Shown piece by piece: positions 33,078 through 46,790 of a stretch of 64,000 nt of DNA. The stretch's first letter is position 1, and each line of letters begins with the position of its first letter. The notes under the pieces were generated by a model, which did no database searches, was not told the origin of the DNA, and was given only the letters and a program-made list of their open reading frames with translations. A program made the position numbers and the translations under genes. Origin of the DNA: Cephalotus follicularis (Eukaryota; Streptophyta; Magnoliopsida; Oxalidales; Cephalotaceae); the NCBI GenBank assembly GCA_001972305.1, contig BDDD01002308.1, forward strand, positions 1 to 64,000. The letters are read 5' to 3'.

Positions 33078-34882
33078 TGTGGGAGAGTAATATGGGATCG
33101 TCACACCCTTGTTGAGGGTGACAGGCTCTATAACATCTATGACCGTTGTAGACTTAAATTCCTAGCCAGGCACTTGGGAGATTTGAAACAAGCAGTTTCC
33201 TGGGATGTCTCCTAACAGTCTCAGTGCGTTCATAGAATTATAGTTATCGAGGTATTAACTGGGGTAGACATTAATCCAAACCCTAGGCTGTTGTTAGAAC
33301 CAAGTATAATGAGGGATACATGACCCATAAACCGATGACAAGTATAAAGCACTGGTTAACCGGCTAACGAATGATAAACATGGAACTTTAGTCCACGGAT
33401 CCGCGTGATGCTTGGATATCATACTGGGGCTATTTTGATAGTCGAGGACTATTAAGATGGTCGTACCATGACTCTGGGATGTTCTTGAAAATTTATCATT
33501 GTATCGAAATCCAACCGGGCTTTCGGGTCCCACCTGATTTTGGAACAGGTTGACGTGTGAGGGACACATGTCATTTAGTGAGAGGTTAGCATCTAAGAGA
33601 GATGTTACTTTGTTAGTGTACATTTTATTTATTGAACATATATCATTTCTTTATAAGTGAGTTCAAACATCACCATAATATAATGTTCCGTGCAAATGGT
33701 TGTTTGTTTAAACTTGTAAATGCATTAGGAATTTACATGTAGAGAGAGGAAATGAGATTTGTAGAATTTGGCTTGGGATTTACTTCCTCAAGTGGGACAA
33801 AAATTGGGCTTTGTTTTGCCTTCAATTGGGCCTTTGAATTTGCAAGAGAATGCTTAGCGCAAAGTTTTTTACTTAGCCTATAATTGTTGACTATTCAACT
33901 ATGCTATTCATCACTTGCATTTGGGATTTTTTGTGCTTCACCCGATGCCTTATTCCTTGAGTGTGGCCGGCCAAATGTGATGTAAACAAAGAGAAATTGA
34001 GAATGGAATGGTGAGTCATCTTGGCTTATGTGAGAAGCTTAAATTGGCGAGTCATTAGTGAATATATTTTTGAGTCTTAACTTTCATAACACACTTCACA
34101 CTATTCTCTAATATCTTGTACCCGTGCGCTCTCTCTTCTCCTTCTCTCTTCACACGCCGTGAGCTTTCTTGCTCCATGGAAGAACTTTGAGTGTGGTTCA
34201 TGCTCTTTGAGAGAAAATAAACAAACAATTATCCTCTTACCCTCCAAACTTCATAATAGGTGGAGATGGTTTCCTTATTGGATCTCATCTTTACTATTTC
34301 TTGGAGATTAGTTTAGGATAAACACATCAAGCCTTCATGCCTTCATAGAAGCTCCTGGATGTGCGTTATTGAAGCCCTTTTGTGAAGAGAAAAGATTTGA
34401 TTCCAAGTTTGAAGGAACACCAAAGTGGAGGAGGGCAAAGAATTCGGCAATGGTTCCAATTCCCCTGTTTGATCTATGTTGTGTTAATTTTTTTAGTGTG
34501 ATGTTTATGTTAGGTTTGAGGGTTGGGATGCCCATTTCTTATAGGTTTTGTGCCCTAGAAAACCCTAAGGGTATTCTAGGGTTTGAGTTTGGGTTTGGTA
34601 TATGGGTGCTAGGGTTTTTTGGTGTGTTACCCTCACACAATTTTTGGAGAGACCATTGCTAGGGTTTGTGTAACCCTAGCTCCAACCCCACCCCTCTTCA
34701 ATGTTTGGAATGTTTCCTTGGTTGAATTGATGCCCTAATCAGAGATCCTGGGGCGTTTTGGAACATTGGTGGACTTAGCATTTAGGGGTATCCCGCTAGT
34801 TGGGAATTAAAAAGTTTTTTAAATGTCCCCCGTGAACCCTAATTCGCTAAGTGTTCCAGCCCTTTTTAGAGCCAATTCAACA
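33078..34882 (+). repeat. Copia C 5' LTR
   Basis: About 1.8 kb, ending CCAATTCAACA at 34882; the start is placed at 33078 by alignment with the 3' copy and could be about ten bases later. It contains several CTAGGGTTTG stretches. Alignment with 40685-42428 and 52009-52058 is clear throughout, with numerous mismatches and small gaps. Confidence 0.8.
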
Positions 34883-34884
34883 AG

Positions 34885-34897
34885 TGGTATCAAAGCC
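34885..34897 (+). other. Primer binding site, copia C
   Basis: TGGTATCAAAGCC, one difference from the standard initiator methionine tRNA site, two bases after the LTR end. Confidence 0.8.
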
Positions 34898-37051
34898 CTC
34901 TATTAGGCTCAATTGGACCTCATTTTTGTGTTTAGTGGCTTGCGATAAAGTCTCTTGTTGTTGGCTTGAAAATTGGCACTCCAACCCCAAGGGAGAAATT
35001 GGAAAGATTAGGTCATTTGGAATCTTCAATTCCAAGTCATTTTTCCAATTGTTAGAACTACTGTAAATGACTAATTAAATGGATAGTTTGGCAATCCAAA
35101 GATTAATACATTGGAGGTTGACTGTGCAATGGCCAGTCTAACATCCTTATGTATGATTTAGGATTTTAAACGGACCTTAAAGGGGTCATTCAACGGGCAT
35201 TTAAAAGTGTCGAGAATTTTAGTTCGAAAGTTAGTTACGTGCGAGAATTTCTGCATAGATTTTTTGCACTAGTGAGTGCAAATTATCTGGCAGTTGCCTA
35301 AAGAAGAAAATTGGCCTGGTTAGTGATAGTCTTAGTGCAAGATTATTCTAGACAGTTTCTGGCAGTCCTTGCTAAGATTCTTGTAGTTTTCTGCACTCTT
35401 ACCGACATTTTCCAGCACGATTACTCTTGGTTGCCTGAAGCCTGAAAGTTTCCAACAAGCTTTTGTTTGCAATCTGTGCATTCTTTGCACAATTACTGAT
35501 AGGAATACTTTCTGGTCTGGATATGTACGTACCAAAGTGTTCGGACAAAGATTCAATTCACTTATGCCCATAATTCTTTCATTAATCCAATTTATTCAAG
35601 AGGAATATTACTATTAGTTTTTACTAATATTTTTATTGCATTATTTTTCTCTCTAATAATTCCAATGGTGGAACCATAAAATTAAATATAGTGAGAGACT
35701 ATATTAAGGGACACTAGATTTAATTTTATCTAGTGGGAGTAGCATTTTATTTAGCCTAATAGATTAATGGTAATTCATTAAATATTAAAATTGTCATGTG
35801 TTTATTCATTAAATATATACTGATTATATTTTTTGAATTTCTTGTGCATGCTGGTAGACTTAGGACTAAACCTTGTTTTTTTTTATTTCTTTCGTGGATG
35901 TTATTTAAATTCTTTATTATTGTGGAATTCATCTGGTCTGCATTAAAACTGCCTGCGTGCACCAATAAGTTTTCTTGTTCATTATTTCTTAAGAGTAGAA
36001 TTTCTCCTCCCTCAAATTGTATTCTTATTCTTTTGTTATACAAATGTAATATTTATAAGAAGAGATGCAATCAATCTTGAAAAGAGGATCAAGAAGAATA
36101 CAATACCAAGTGAAGACCACGTATGCATGATAGTATGTTGTAATAAAGTAGTTATTAAATAATGTACACCTAGGAGACCGAGTGGTCACGTTTGGCTCAC
36201 GTGATCACTATAATAGTTAAAGTCCCAAGTCAGGTCATTTTTTTAGCATGCATAAGATGGATGTTTTTCTTTTTCCAAATAATCCAAACACGTCCAAGCA
36301 TGTTAAGCCGTCCAAATGAATTGGAAGATAAAAATTATCTTTAAAACGACTTTGCGAATATTTAAAAATTGATGAGACCTAAATTCCCCCAAATGTGAAA
36401 TAATAAGTCCATAAGTGGTGGGGCACAACGGTCTCCTCTCATTCGCCTTCCACGACCTTCGTTGAATTGTGTTGACATATTGGGGATGGCACTGTGATAG
36501 CAGAGGTCCCCCGTATGACATTTACTATTCAATTTCAGTGTGAGGTGCACTAGAAGGAAATGGCATTGTTCTGGCATCTGGACATGGACACGTGTGGGTG
36601 TTGAAACATGTCAATTTCTTTGAGGATTGTTGGTTCGGACTTATACCAGGACCATATTATTGGCATGGCAACAGCTGTGGATTCTATGGGCCGGTAGGCC
36701 GAAATTGTATCAGATCTTGCATTTCAAGGACGAGGCCTTAATGCAAATTGACGTTTACGTCTACCTATCTAGCTATTATGGCTTGTACGCCGACATGTGA
36801 GGCTATAGTATGCTGGATAGATTCCGATCCCCACTAGGAAGCGGGGCTTCCTGAATTCCCCACAGGGGTGTGGGATATGATTAGAATAGTGGGAGGAGCC
36901 ATAATTACAAAAGAACCAGAATTATGGTAATAACATTATTGAAATGATTTGCTAAAATTCTCTCTCTCTTTCCTCATATATGTTACTAGTTTTTCACATA
37001 CTCTACAAATATACTCAAATGCTAGACAGCATAAATAAATAAAACACATCT
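34898..37051 (+). other. Copia C non-coding leader
   Basis: About 2.1 kb between the primer site and the gag remnant. I see no protein similarity, no terminal repeats and no RNA gene. It is long for a leader, so it may hold an unrecognised old insertion. Confidence 0.45.
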
Positions 37052-37666
37052 GTGACTCCTAAGCTTGAACATTCTATTTTCACTGAATGGAAACACATTT
37101 TGCTTATTATTCTCACGAGCTTGAATCTAATTCATGTTATGACTGAGATACCCCCCGAGCAAGGGAATGATGTATTCGACCATCACAAGGCATATGTGGC
37201 TAAGTGGTGGGATGACGATTATCAAGCTCGTAGCCTAGTAGCTTTTGGCATGCCACCACAATTGCACATGTGGGTTATGTACTCACAGACCTTGTGTGCC
37301 ATGCTTGAACAACTTGAGGAGTTGTATGGCACCCAATCGGGGACTATAAAGGTAGATTTTGACCAGGCTAGGTCAAGATCAACTGTGATGCCTCTACTTC
37401 CTGCTGGAACAACCTCTGAGGGAGGTAGATTAGATGGATCTAGTTCCAAGGGTGAAAACCCAAGGAAGAGGCAGTTAGTGATATGGGATCCCATTATAGA
37501 AAGGTTCAAAAAGCTTAAAAAGGAGACAACATGCTTCTATTGTGGGAAGCAAAGGCACTGGAAGAAAAATTGCGGTGTATTCCTAAAGTCCAAAGCTGGA
37601 GGTGCCTCAGGGTCAGGTACTTCTATGTTTTACCTAGCTTATAATGTAAGTTCAACTTGGGTATAG
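37052..37666 (+). pseudogene. Copia C gag (fossil)
   Basis: Copia-type gag. An N-terminal part beginning near LEHSIFTEWKHILL resembles the usual FTGTNFQDWKRNLL region, a middle part has LCAMLEQLEELYGTQ, and a zinc knuckle CFYCGKQRHWKKNC lies near residue 164. The knuckle has the copia form CX2CX4HX4C. The frame is open here but matches only part of a normal gag, and the element as a whole is inactive. Confidence 0.75.
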
Positions 37667-38109
37667 GACTTAGGTTGTGAGACTAACATTTGTAATTCTT
37701 TGCAGGAGCTGAGAGACGCTAGACAGCTGAGAGCTGATAAAGCTAAGGACAGGTGCCATGGTGATGCATCGAGGATTCACACCAGTGTTATTGGTGTTTA
37801 TAAATTTTAAATTTTTTAAATGGATACATATTAATGACATGATATGAGAGCCCTGTTTATATAAAGAACATTGTAAGAAACTAATTTTTTTGTTTCAAAA
37901 GCGTATAAGATGAGTTGAGAACTCGAATTTTTGTATGAATTCTGTTTAATCTTATACATCTCTATGTTGTAGTTAGTGCAAGAGGCACATGGACAAAAGG
38001 GATCAATGTCTTATACAATTACCATAACATTATATTAACAATTTAAGGAACTATTAATAAAAGACTGTGAGCGACAAAAGATATAAATCCTTCATACATT
38101 TTGCATTGT

Positions 38110-39610
38110 TGATTAGGTCATCATAGCAAGACTAAATGAACACAATGGTTAAGGATGGACTATTGGACATCCAGGACGTAAAGTCCTCTCCAACATGTGC
38201 ACCATGTGTGATGACCAAATCTCCCTTATCCGAGTTTGGAGAATGGGCATTGGACATATTAGGTTAAGTCCACACCGACGGTAGTGAACAGATGTCTATC
38301 AATGCAAATGGAGGTTTTCACTACTTCATTACCTTCACCAATGTTATATCATGGTTTGGGTACGTGTTTTAGGCAAAACAAAAGTCTGAATCCTATGAAA
38401 GAGTCAAGGATTTTTTACAGGAAGTAGATAAGTAAATGGGTAAGCCCATTAAACCACTTTGGTGGGACTGAAGGGGCAAATACCTTTCTACTGAATTCCA
38501 ACATTATTTGAGAGATAATGTAATTCTCTCACAATGGACACCTACCAAAACCCTATAGTTTGGTGGATATCCATATGGAGTAAATGGACATTGGTGATAT
38601 AGTCCAGTCCATAATGTCTTTTTATATATCCTCCTATCTTATTTTTGGGTTATGCACTGCAGTCGGCAATGCACATCCTAAACTGGATTCCTTTGAAATC
38701 CTTCTCATCCATATATTATCAGATATTTATATGGAGGAAACCCAGCCTAAACCACTTGAGGGTTAAGGGGTGTCCAGCTTATGTAAGAAGGCGCGAATCT
38801 TCAACGCTGAAGGCACGATCGAGATGTTGACAGTTTGTGGAATATCCTAAGGAGAATTAAGGATATTATTTCCACCATCCCATTGAACAAAAGTCTTTTG
38901 TTTCGCACACTACAAAATTCCTGGAGAGGGAATACCTGCTTGCAGCTAGCAGTGGGATTAAGGTGAAACTAAGAGAGTTTCTACCAGATGGAAACCCAAA
39001 GGAGGATAAGGAATTAGACGTTGAAACATCTAGAGGCACTATTGGGAAAGGATCCCAACCTGAGATTGAATGTCAGTAATGCACTCCTCAAATAGAGGAG
39101 ATCAGACAAGGTTTTTGACAGCGCCTGAGAAATAAGGTTTTCTCATGAAAGGCACTGACGAACCTATCGTCAGTGATGACGACGAGCACGTCAGCTACAA
39201 GGAAGCAATGAATAGCACCGATTCCAGGACATGGCTAGAAGCCATGAAATCTGTAATGGACTCCATATATGCCAACTAAGTGAGAACTTGGTATATGCAC
39301 CTGAAGGCATAAAATCCTATCGGATGTAAGTAGATCTTCAGGAAGAAGATTGGCGTTAATGGATAAGGTTAAAACCTATAAAGTGTAATTGATCGTGAAA
39401 AGGTATAGACTAAGACAAGTGGTCGACTATACCAAAACTTTCTCTACTGTTGCAATGCGTAAGTCCATTCGGATACTGATTGCTATTTCCACTCATTGTA
39501 ATAATGAGCTATGGAAAATGGATGTCAAGATGGCCTTCATGAAGGCCTATCTTGAACATAACATCGATATGTCCCACTTGGCCCTCATGCCTCAAATACC
39601 TTCAGCCTAA
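38110..39610 (+). pseudogene. Copia C pol: pre-integrase, integrase and RT remnants (fossil)
   Basis: The pieces in order are a gag-pre-integrase stretch with KDGLLDIQDVKSSPTC (near 38150-38200), an integrase core stretch with GGFHYFITFT (near 38310), the integrase C-terminal GYALQ and KPSLNHLRV (38650-38760), and RT with KSIRILIAISTHCNNELW and MDVKMAFMKAYLE (39450-39560). The order integrase then RT defines copia. It is too decayed for any single long frame, with many breaks. Confidence 0.75.
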
Positions 39611-40015
39611 GTCCATTGCATTCTCTAGCATAGGTCATGGATTTGGTCAGTGGGTCTACTAAGTTTTCTTCCACTGCGGCTCTCTCTATGGTGACATCTA
39701 CTCTTGTGATGTCTCCTATATTTCCTCCAAAAAATCTCTTTCGAGACGTTTCCACTGATTATGATCTCCATAATCAAATGATATTGTTACTGTATATGTT
39801 TGGTGCAGTAATGACACCTAGGGTCCGTGGTTTGTTGAAAAGCCCCCATAAAAGTCACAGTCACCACAACTGGACAAATGACAGATGGAACCACTATAAA
39901 GTTCAAGGATTAACTTTCGCAACCAAACCAGCTACCAGTATCGGTATCACATGTTGCAACATACTCTTATTCCATGGTGGAGTATACAGTCATCGACTGC
40001 CACAACTCCTCTAAC
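39570..40015 (-). pseudogene. RNase H-like end of a copia pol, opposite orientation (fossil)
   Basis: Read on the minus strand, this stretch carries copia RNase H-end features: a weak STMEAEYVA-like stretch near 39960-39990, then ENLVDPLTKSM (near 39650-39680), a typical copia pol terminus, and a GGGCCAAGTGGGACA purine-rich stretch (39570-39585). It abuts plus-strand RT of copia C, so either part of C is inverted or a second copia lies in the other direction. Confidence 0.65.
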
Positions 40016-40684
40016 TCACACAGCACTTCCGTTCAGGAGCAACACAAAATTCTGTAACGGATTTGTGATCATCTAGATAACAATAGAAATTAGAGCTGTT
40101 ATAACTCATAAATTTCAACTCACTATCATCTCCAGATGTCAAGAAGGTATCCTGAGCAGTCTCTAGGGATCAGTTAATCACCATGCTAACTGAAGACACA
40201 TATAACGCTCTATCTTTTGAGGGGTTGGATCACGTGCCTGAGAGGTTATGAGAATGCAATCCTTACTCCCTTATGAAAGAATGTTCCAAGTCATAAGTTC
40301 ACTTTCTTAGAGCAATTGATGAACTACAAAGAATTTTCGTGCTATGCTTGCTCCCGGGTTATGTGGAGGATGGATTATCTCATTACCATTTGGGTTTATC
40401 CTAAAGCTAATGCGGGGTGCGTGCTTGAAGTATGACACTGAACTGACCCACCATAGGAAGCCTATTTAGAGAGTCAACACCTTTTTCAATAGGATTCCTA
40501 TTGTCTCGGTAGTGTATAGGCAAAGGTGGCAAGTAAGCCATATGTGACCTGCTTCGTGTCCTTAGACCTGAGCGGCTGTCTTGGATTGTGTAGAAACCGA
40601 TTGACTTTGATTTCCGCCTTCCCCAGTACTAGCCACGTGCTAGCAACAAGGTTGTATTTGGGCCTTGTGTGAGCTACATTGAGA
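40016..40684. other. Unassigned copia C interior
   Basis: About 670 bases with no recognisable protein similarity, repeats or RNA gene. It ends in GGGCGAGTGAGA next to the 3' LTR start, which may be the polypurine tract. Confidence 0.4.
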
Positions 40685-43600
40685 TGTATGGGCGAGTGAG
40701 AAATATGGAATCATCACACCCATGTTGAGGATGACTGGCTCTATAACATCTATGACCGTTGTAGAATTAAATTCCTGGCCAGGCACTTGGAAGATTGGAA
40801 GCAAGTGTTTTTTTGGGATGTATCCTGATAGTCTCAATGTGTTCATAGAATTATAGTTATCGAGGTATTACCTAGGGTAGTCATTAATCCAAACCCTAGG
40901 CCGCAGTCGAAGCCATTATGATAAGGGATACATGACACATAAACCGATGACACTGATAAAGCACTAGTTAACCGGCTAACGAATGATAGACGTGGAACTT
41001 TGGTCCACAGATTTGAGGGATGATTGGAAATCATACATTGGCTATTTTGATAGTCGAGGACTATTAAGATGGTCGTACCGGGACTCTGGGATGTTGTAGG
41101 AAATTTATCACTGTACCGGAATCAACCCGGGCTTTCGCGTCCCACCTTATTTTGGAACAGGTTAACGTGTGAGGGACACATGTCATTTAGTGAGAGGTCA
41201 GCATCTAAGACAGATGTCACTTTGCTAGTGTACATTTTATTTGTTGAACATAAATCATTTCTTTAGAAGTGAGTTCAAGCATCGCCATAATAGAATGTTT
41301 CGTGCAAAGGGTTGTTTGTTTAAACTTTTAAATGCATTGGGCATTTACTTGTAGAGAGCGAAAGTGTGCTTTGTAGCATTTTGGGCTTGGGATTTACTTC
41401 CTCAAGTGGTCCAATAATTGGGCTTTGTTTTGCCTTTGATTAGGCCTTTGCATTTGCAAGAGAATGCTTAGCCCAAATTTTATTACTTAGCCTACAATTG
41501 TTGACTATTCAACTATGGTATTCATCACTTGCATTTGGGCTTTTGTGTGCTTCACCCGGTGCCTTATTCCTTGAGTGTGGCCGGCCAAATGTGATGTAAA
41601 AGAAAAGAAATTGAGAATGGAATAATGAGTCATCTTAGCTTATGTTAGAAGCTTAAAGTGGTGAGTCATTAGTTAAGATATTTTTTTAGTCTTAACTTTC
41701 ATAACACACTTCACACTATTCTCTAATATTTTGTACCCGTGCGCTCTCTCCTCTCCTTATCTCTTCACATGCCTTGAGCTTTCTTCCTCCATGGAAGAAC
41801 TTTGAGTGTGCTTCATACTCCTTGAGAGAAAATAAACAAACCATTATCCTCTCACCCTCCAAACTTCATAATAGGTGGAGATGATTTCCTTATTGGATCC
41901 CATCATTACCTTTTCCCGGAGATTAGTTTAAGATAAACACATCAAGCCTTCATGCCTTCATAGAAGCTGCTGGTCGTGCGTTCTTAAAGCCCTTTCATGA
42001 AGACAAAAGGTTTGGTTTCAAGTTTGAAGGAACACTAAAGTGGAGTAGAGAAAAGAATTAGGTAATGGTTCCAATTCTCCTCTTTGATCTTTGTTCTGTT
42101 GATTTTTTTAGTGTGATGTCCGTGCCCATTTCTTGTAGGTTTTGGGCCCTAGAAAACCTTAAGGGTTTTCTAGGGTTAGGGTTCGGGTTTTGTATATGGT
42201 GCTAGGGTTTTTTGGCATGTTACCCTAACACCATTTTGGGAGAGACCATTGCTAGGGTTTGTGTAACCCTAGCTCCAACCCACCCCTCTTCAATGCTTGG
42301 AATGTTTCCTTGGTTCGATTGATGCCCTAATTAAATATCCTAGGGCCTATTGGAACATTTTTGGACATAGCATTTAGGGTTATTCCACTGCTTGGGGATT
42401 AAAAAGTTTTTAAATGTTCCCCCTGAACTGTCACGCCCCCGTTTTCGAGAAGACAACATTAAAGCGGTAAAGGCAATTAACATATAAATACAGCTTATGC
42501 AATACCATAAAATTTAAATTTTTCCAAGGAACATCAGTTGCGGAAGCATAAGAATTCATAAGCTGTAAATATGTAACGTACATCCCATACTGCACGCTAC
42601 CCAATACAAGTCCGTCATTGTTAATCGCCCACAAACGGAGCGTGATCACTGTACAATATTAAGTCCCATTGTTAAACAAACCATAGTACAGTACCTTAGT
42701 CCTTAAATAAAACCCGGTTTATTACAAACATGAGAACAAGTAAAACCAAGAACAAAACAACATAACAACTTGTTCTTCGTCCATGCCAGTTCAACCGGTC
42801 CACTGCATCAATCTGTAAAGTAGGGGGTTAGCCTCTGTCCTCACTCGGCTAAGTCATAAAAGTAGCTCGGGATCAACATTAGATGCATTTCATGTAATGT
42901 ATGCATAAATGATGCAGTGCAGAGAATACCAGTTTATATATATATGAGAAATATATATATACTTTAGCAGTACAGTAAAATAACAGTGGGTACATATATA
43001 AGAAGATATATGTATACAAGAACAGTACAGTTGTAACCCAGCCAGGGTTACATCAACAGGCACAGTAATGTCCGAAAAGGACCAACAGGCAGTACAGTAC
43101 ATCCATAAGAGGACCACAACAGGTAGGCAATATGTGTAACGCTGCCAACTGCTGGCTCCACGCTACACTCCGACTCCGGTCCCTACTCCAGGCAACCAAG
43201 CGAGGCAACAGTACAGTACAGTGAGTCACCCAGCCAACTCCTGGCCCCTAGGTCAACCCTACCACTAGCCGGCGCTGGCAGCCTCTGCCATGCAACCAAT
43301 GGCTCAAGCACAACCATATAGAAATTCACAGAGCAACCAGTGAATCAAACAGTAAATAGTGCGGTAAACAGTACAGTGGTGATCGTTTAGATCGACAACA
43401 GGCAGTTCATTTTCAAATATTTCTGAAGGTAATAAATATTTGAAATCTATAATTTTAGTAGTAGAAATACCTTTGAACAAATCAGTTGTGTAAATCGTTT
43501 TCCAGTTCATTTGAAAATACGTTATTAACCAATACATATTTTCATACTCAAAATAGCACATTCCGAGTTCACATATGCATTTCTAAACATCACAACTTTA

Positions 43601-43746
43601 GAAATCATAAACAATTTACAAACAGTAACCAAACAGGCAGTAAACAGTGTATATGCAATGCATACAAATGCTCTAATTCATCCTAAGTGAAATCGGGATC
43701 GTCGGGTATCAAAACCGTAAAATTGTCCAAATAGGACTCTAAAGCG

Positions 43747-43938
43747 TCCGCATTTATTCCTTAGGCGTCGACGCTTATGTCCCTTAAATGTCGACGTTCA
43801 GTTTCATTGCGTTAGCACTTTCAGTGCCTGGGCGTCGATATCTCGTCCCTTACACATCGACGTTTTATCTCATTTCAACATATAAAACGCAGTTCAAAGA
43901 ACGAAGCGTCGACGCTTACCCAAGGCGTCAGTGGTTTC
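43747..43938 (-). repeat. Phased GTCGACGC array in solo LTR D1
   Basis: Core starts (TCGA or close variant) at 43747, 43768, 43791, 43812, 43835, 43857, 43909 and 43929; steps 21, 23, 21, 23, 22, 52, 20. Some units have decayed, for example GTTAGCAC at 43811. Confidence 0.7.
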
Positions 43939-45301
43939 GTGTAGGGGTCGTCTTCTACCTCACGACATGAGCGAACGGTGACATTCCCATAACAGTAACA
44001 TGCAATCCAACATGTATAAAGCCCAGAAAATGGCCATGCAATATCATATGACGTATCCAGTACAAGGTAGCATCATTTCAGTGACTAAAAACGGATCATC
44101 ACACTATGAAATTCATGCATAAACATCACTGAACAAACACCAAGTATTGAACACAAAATACAATTATGGCTTCCCCTACCTCTGGCCTCAAGTTAGAAGC
44201 TGAAAGTCCACCTCTTTTAGTATCCAATCAGTCACTTGAGTCCCCAGGTACGGCTTGAAAGCTCCGTAGTTCATCTCAGCAATTGGTGTGCAAGCTTCCA
44301 GCTCCCTTTGCTCAACAATGGTGGTTGAGCTTCCTCTCTCAAGTTCTCCTGCTCTCTTTTGTCACTCACAGTGTCACTGACCCTCTAGCTTTCCGTATCA
44401 GATGAGAGAGGTGAGATGAGTAGACTTTTTATGCAGATTTCATATGTTTTCTCTGCATGTTCTCCTAACTTCTCCTCCTCTCTCAATTTGGTAACATGGT
44501 GCAACAGGTGTCGCTTTCTTCCCTTTCACAGGCCATGCACTCAGGGACTCTCCCTTTGTCCCATACCCTTTTGTTGTAGGTAATTCTAGCATTAAGGGCA
44601 TGCATGCCACGTTCTTAAAGTGCCTGCTACGATGCTTGAAAAGTGTCATGAAATCACCTTCCTGCGACACGTCCATCTGCTGTTATGTGTATGCATAACA
44701 CGTCGCAAAGCATCGATGTTTACATACAGGCGTCAGCGCTTATGTGTTTAAAATTAAGCGCGCGTTTCAACGGCTTAAGTGTCGATGCTCTAAATCCAGG
44801 CGTCAGCGTTTTAACCTAAAAACTGTGCCATTTTCGATTTAATCTTACTCTCTTAACATTTCTCTAGCATTCTTTCTCCAAATCGACATTACAAGGGTTT
44901 GGAAAACACCATCAAAGTCAGAAATCCATCTTTTTATTAATTCCACAATAAAGTACATTTACATTGTGAAATTACAACACATGAAACCTGTAACGCCCCG
45001 AATTTCATAAATAATTATTATGAAATTGGTGCGTGTACAGTCGTGATAAAATCGATAGAGCCCGGAGTAATAAAAAGGCATTACGCATTTAAGTTGTAAT
45101 CGTGTTAGTTAAGACGGCTAATAAAACCTATTTTTAATACGCGACAATAAAGCCCGAATGCTCGCAATATTATTGTGATTATTTTGGTGGTCGTGTGGAT
45201 AAATTATGTTGGGTTTCGCAGAAAAATCGTGACCCATACCTTAGTGTTTTACCAGAAAATACTAAGGAGGAAGCAAAGAATAAAGGAAGGGAGAGACCAC
45301 A

Positions 45302-45357
45302 CACGGGCGCATCACGCGCCCGTGCAAGAAAAGAACTACAGGCGCACAAAGCGCCTG
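45302..45357 (+). other. Two adjacent GC-rich inverted repeats in the E LTR
   Basis: First stem CACGGGCGC/GCGCCCGTG (45302-45310 with 45316-45324), loop ATCAC. Second stem CAGGCGC/GCGCCTG (45339-45345 with 45351-45357), loop ACAAA. Both stems are perfect. LTR G keeps both positions with altered bases (52638-52694); the second E copy keeps only the first (48933-48955, one end mismatch). Confidence 0.75.
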
Positions 45358-46309
45358 CACCTGGGAGTGATAGCGAGAGAGAGTGGGAGAGAGACTGGAG
45401 CAGAGGGAGAGAGGCGACGCCGGAGCCAGCCACCGGACCAGGAGAGCGCGGTGGTCAACCCAGGCACGCCACCAACCGCTAAGCTCTTCCCCCTTCTTGT
45501 TTCTCTTCTCTTTTTCTTCTCCTCGGACATCACTGTGCGCGCCTCTTCCCGGCGTTTCCCAACGCCGTTAGCGTCACGGGTGGCCTGGGTTTTGGTGTAG
45601 ATGGCTAGCTCTTGCCATTTTGATCACTGGTGAGGTGTGATTTAGCCAGAAACGGCCGGAATCAGTTGAATGAGTCGACTCACTGACGCCTTAGACCGCG
45701 CGTTTAGCGCTGAGTCTTGGCGAGTCACGGGCATGGGTGTGTATAACTGGTGGGTGTGTGGCATTTTTGGGTGGTGATCAGACCTGTGGAGGTCCAGCGA
45801 GTTGACTCAGTGAGTCACAACTCACTGCCGGCCGTGGCGTGGTGTTCGGCGCCGATTCACGGTGAGTCTTTACCGGTTTTGAGTAGACCGTTCAATGTGG
45901 AACCCGTTGATGGGTGTTTCATCGCCTGGTTGTGTCGGTCGGAATCCGGCTGGGATTTCGGCGACGGAAATATTTTGTTTGTCGAACATAACGGAAATGT
46001 GTTGTATGTGCAGTGTGTAAGCGGCGATTGGATTTGGCAGTGAAGAAATGATCAATTGGCGAGAACAGGGTTCGGTTCAACGATTTCTGGGAGAGGTTCG
46101 GCAATTGAACCTGCGGCTCGACTGTGCTGGTGTTACTGCGATTCCTAACTTGGAATCAAAGGTAGGGGAAAGTGATGAATTTATACATGCTACGGAGTTA
46201 ACTTGCATGTGTAAATTACATGAATATTGAACTGGGTTGTGTATGGATGATTTTGATCATGGCTTGCTATGTTAAAGCTGTGGAGAAAACGTTCTGGGTT
46301 GGATAGACA

Positions 46310-46790
46310 TCGAAGTCTACATGAAGACGTCGATGCCTTCGTGTGAAAACGTGAAAGACGTCGATGCTTGAGTAAAGACATCGATACCTTTTCTGGGCTT
46401 TATATAATAGTAGTGTTATGCCTTCGTGTGTGAATGCGAAAGACATCGATGTCTTTTGAGAGACATCGACGCCTTTTCTGGGTATTGCAGAACAGTAGTG
46501 TCCACTGTTGTCGGTTAATTGCCCTTGGAATTACATGTTTATGCATGAAATGATGTTCTGGTTATGTTCCTATTAACCAGTAGCATGCCTTAGACGTTGA
46601 GAGAGTGAGATTAGTTACATGAAGGATTAAAAGGCCGGATTCTACCCTCCAGAATCAAGACTCGTGAACTGATACTCTCTGGTATCATAAAGACATCGAC
46701 GTCTTTGGTCCAAGAACGCCTGGGAATATTTGTACATGGGATCGACGCCTCAGTGTGAAGACGTCGACACCTTAGGGATAGACATCGACG
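46310..46790 (+). repeat. Phased ATCGACGC array in the E LTR
   Basis: TCGA starts at 46310, 46330, 46361, 46381, 46446 and 46466 (steps 20, 31, 20, 65, 20), then 46696, 46742, 46764 and 46785 (46, 22, 21). Units read GACATCGACGCCTTT or GACGTCGATGC. The second LTR copy has the equivalent array near 50020-50525. Confidence 0.75.

Noticed and set aside
34555-34680. Possible interstitial telomere repeat (AAACCCTA-like units) in the copia LTR
   Set aside because: Single scattered CTAGGGTTTG units, not a tandem array; also present in the other LTR copy. At most telo-box-like promoter motifs.
45175-45600. Long overlapping open frames on both strands in the GC-rich part of E, repeated at 48810-49218
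   Set aside because: They lie within an LTR, are mirrored in the second LTR copy with changed frames, and have no recognisable domain. GC-rich, stop-poor composition explains them.
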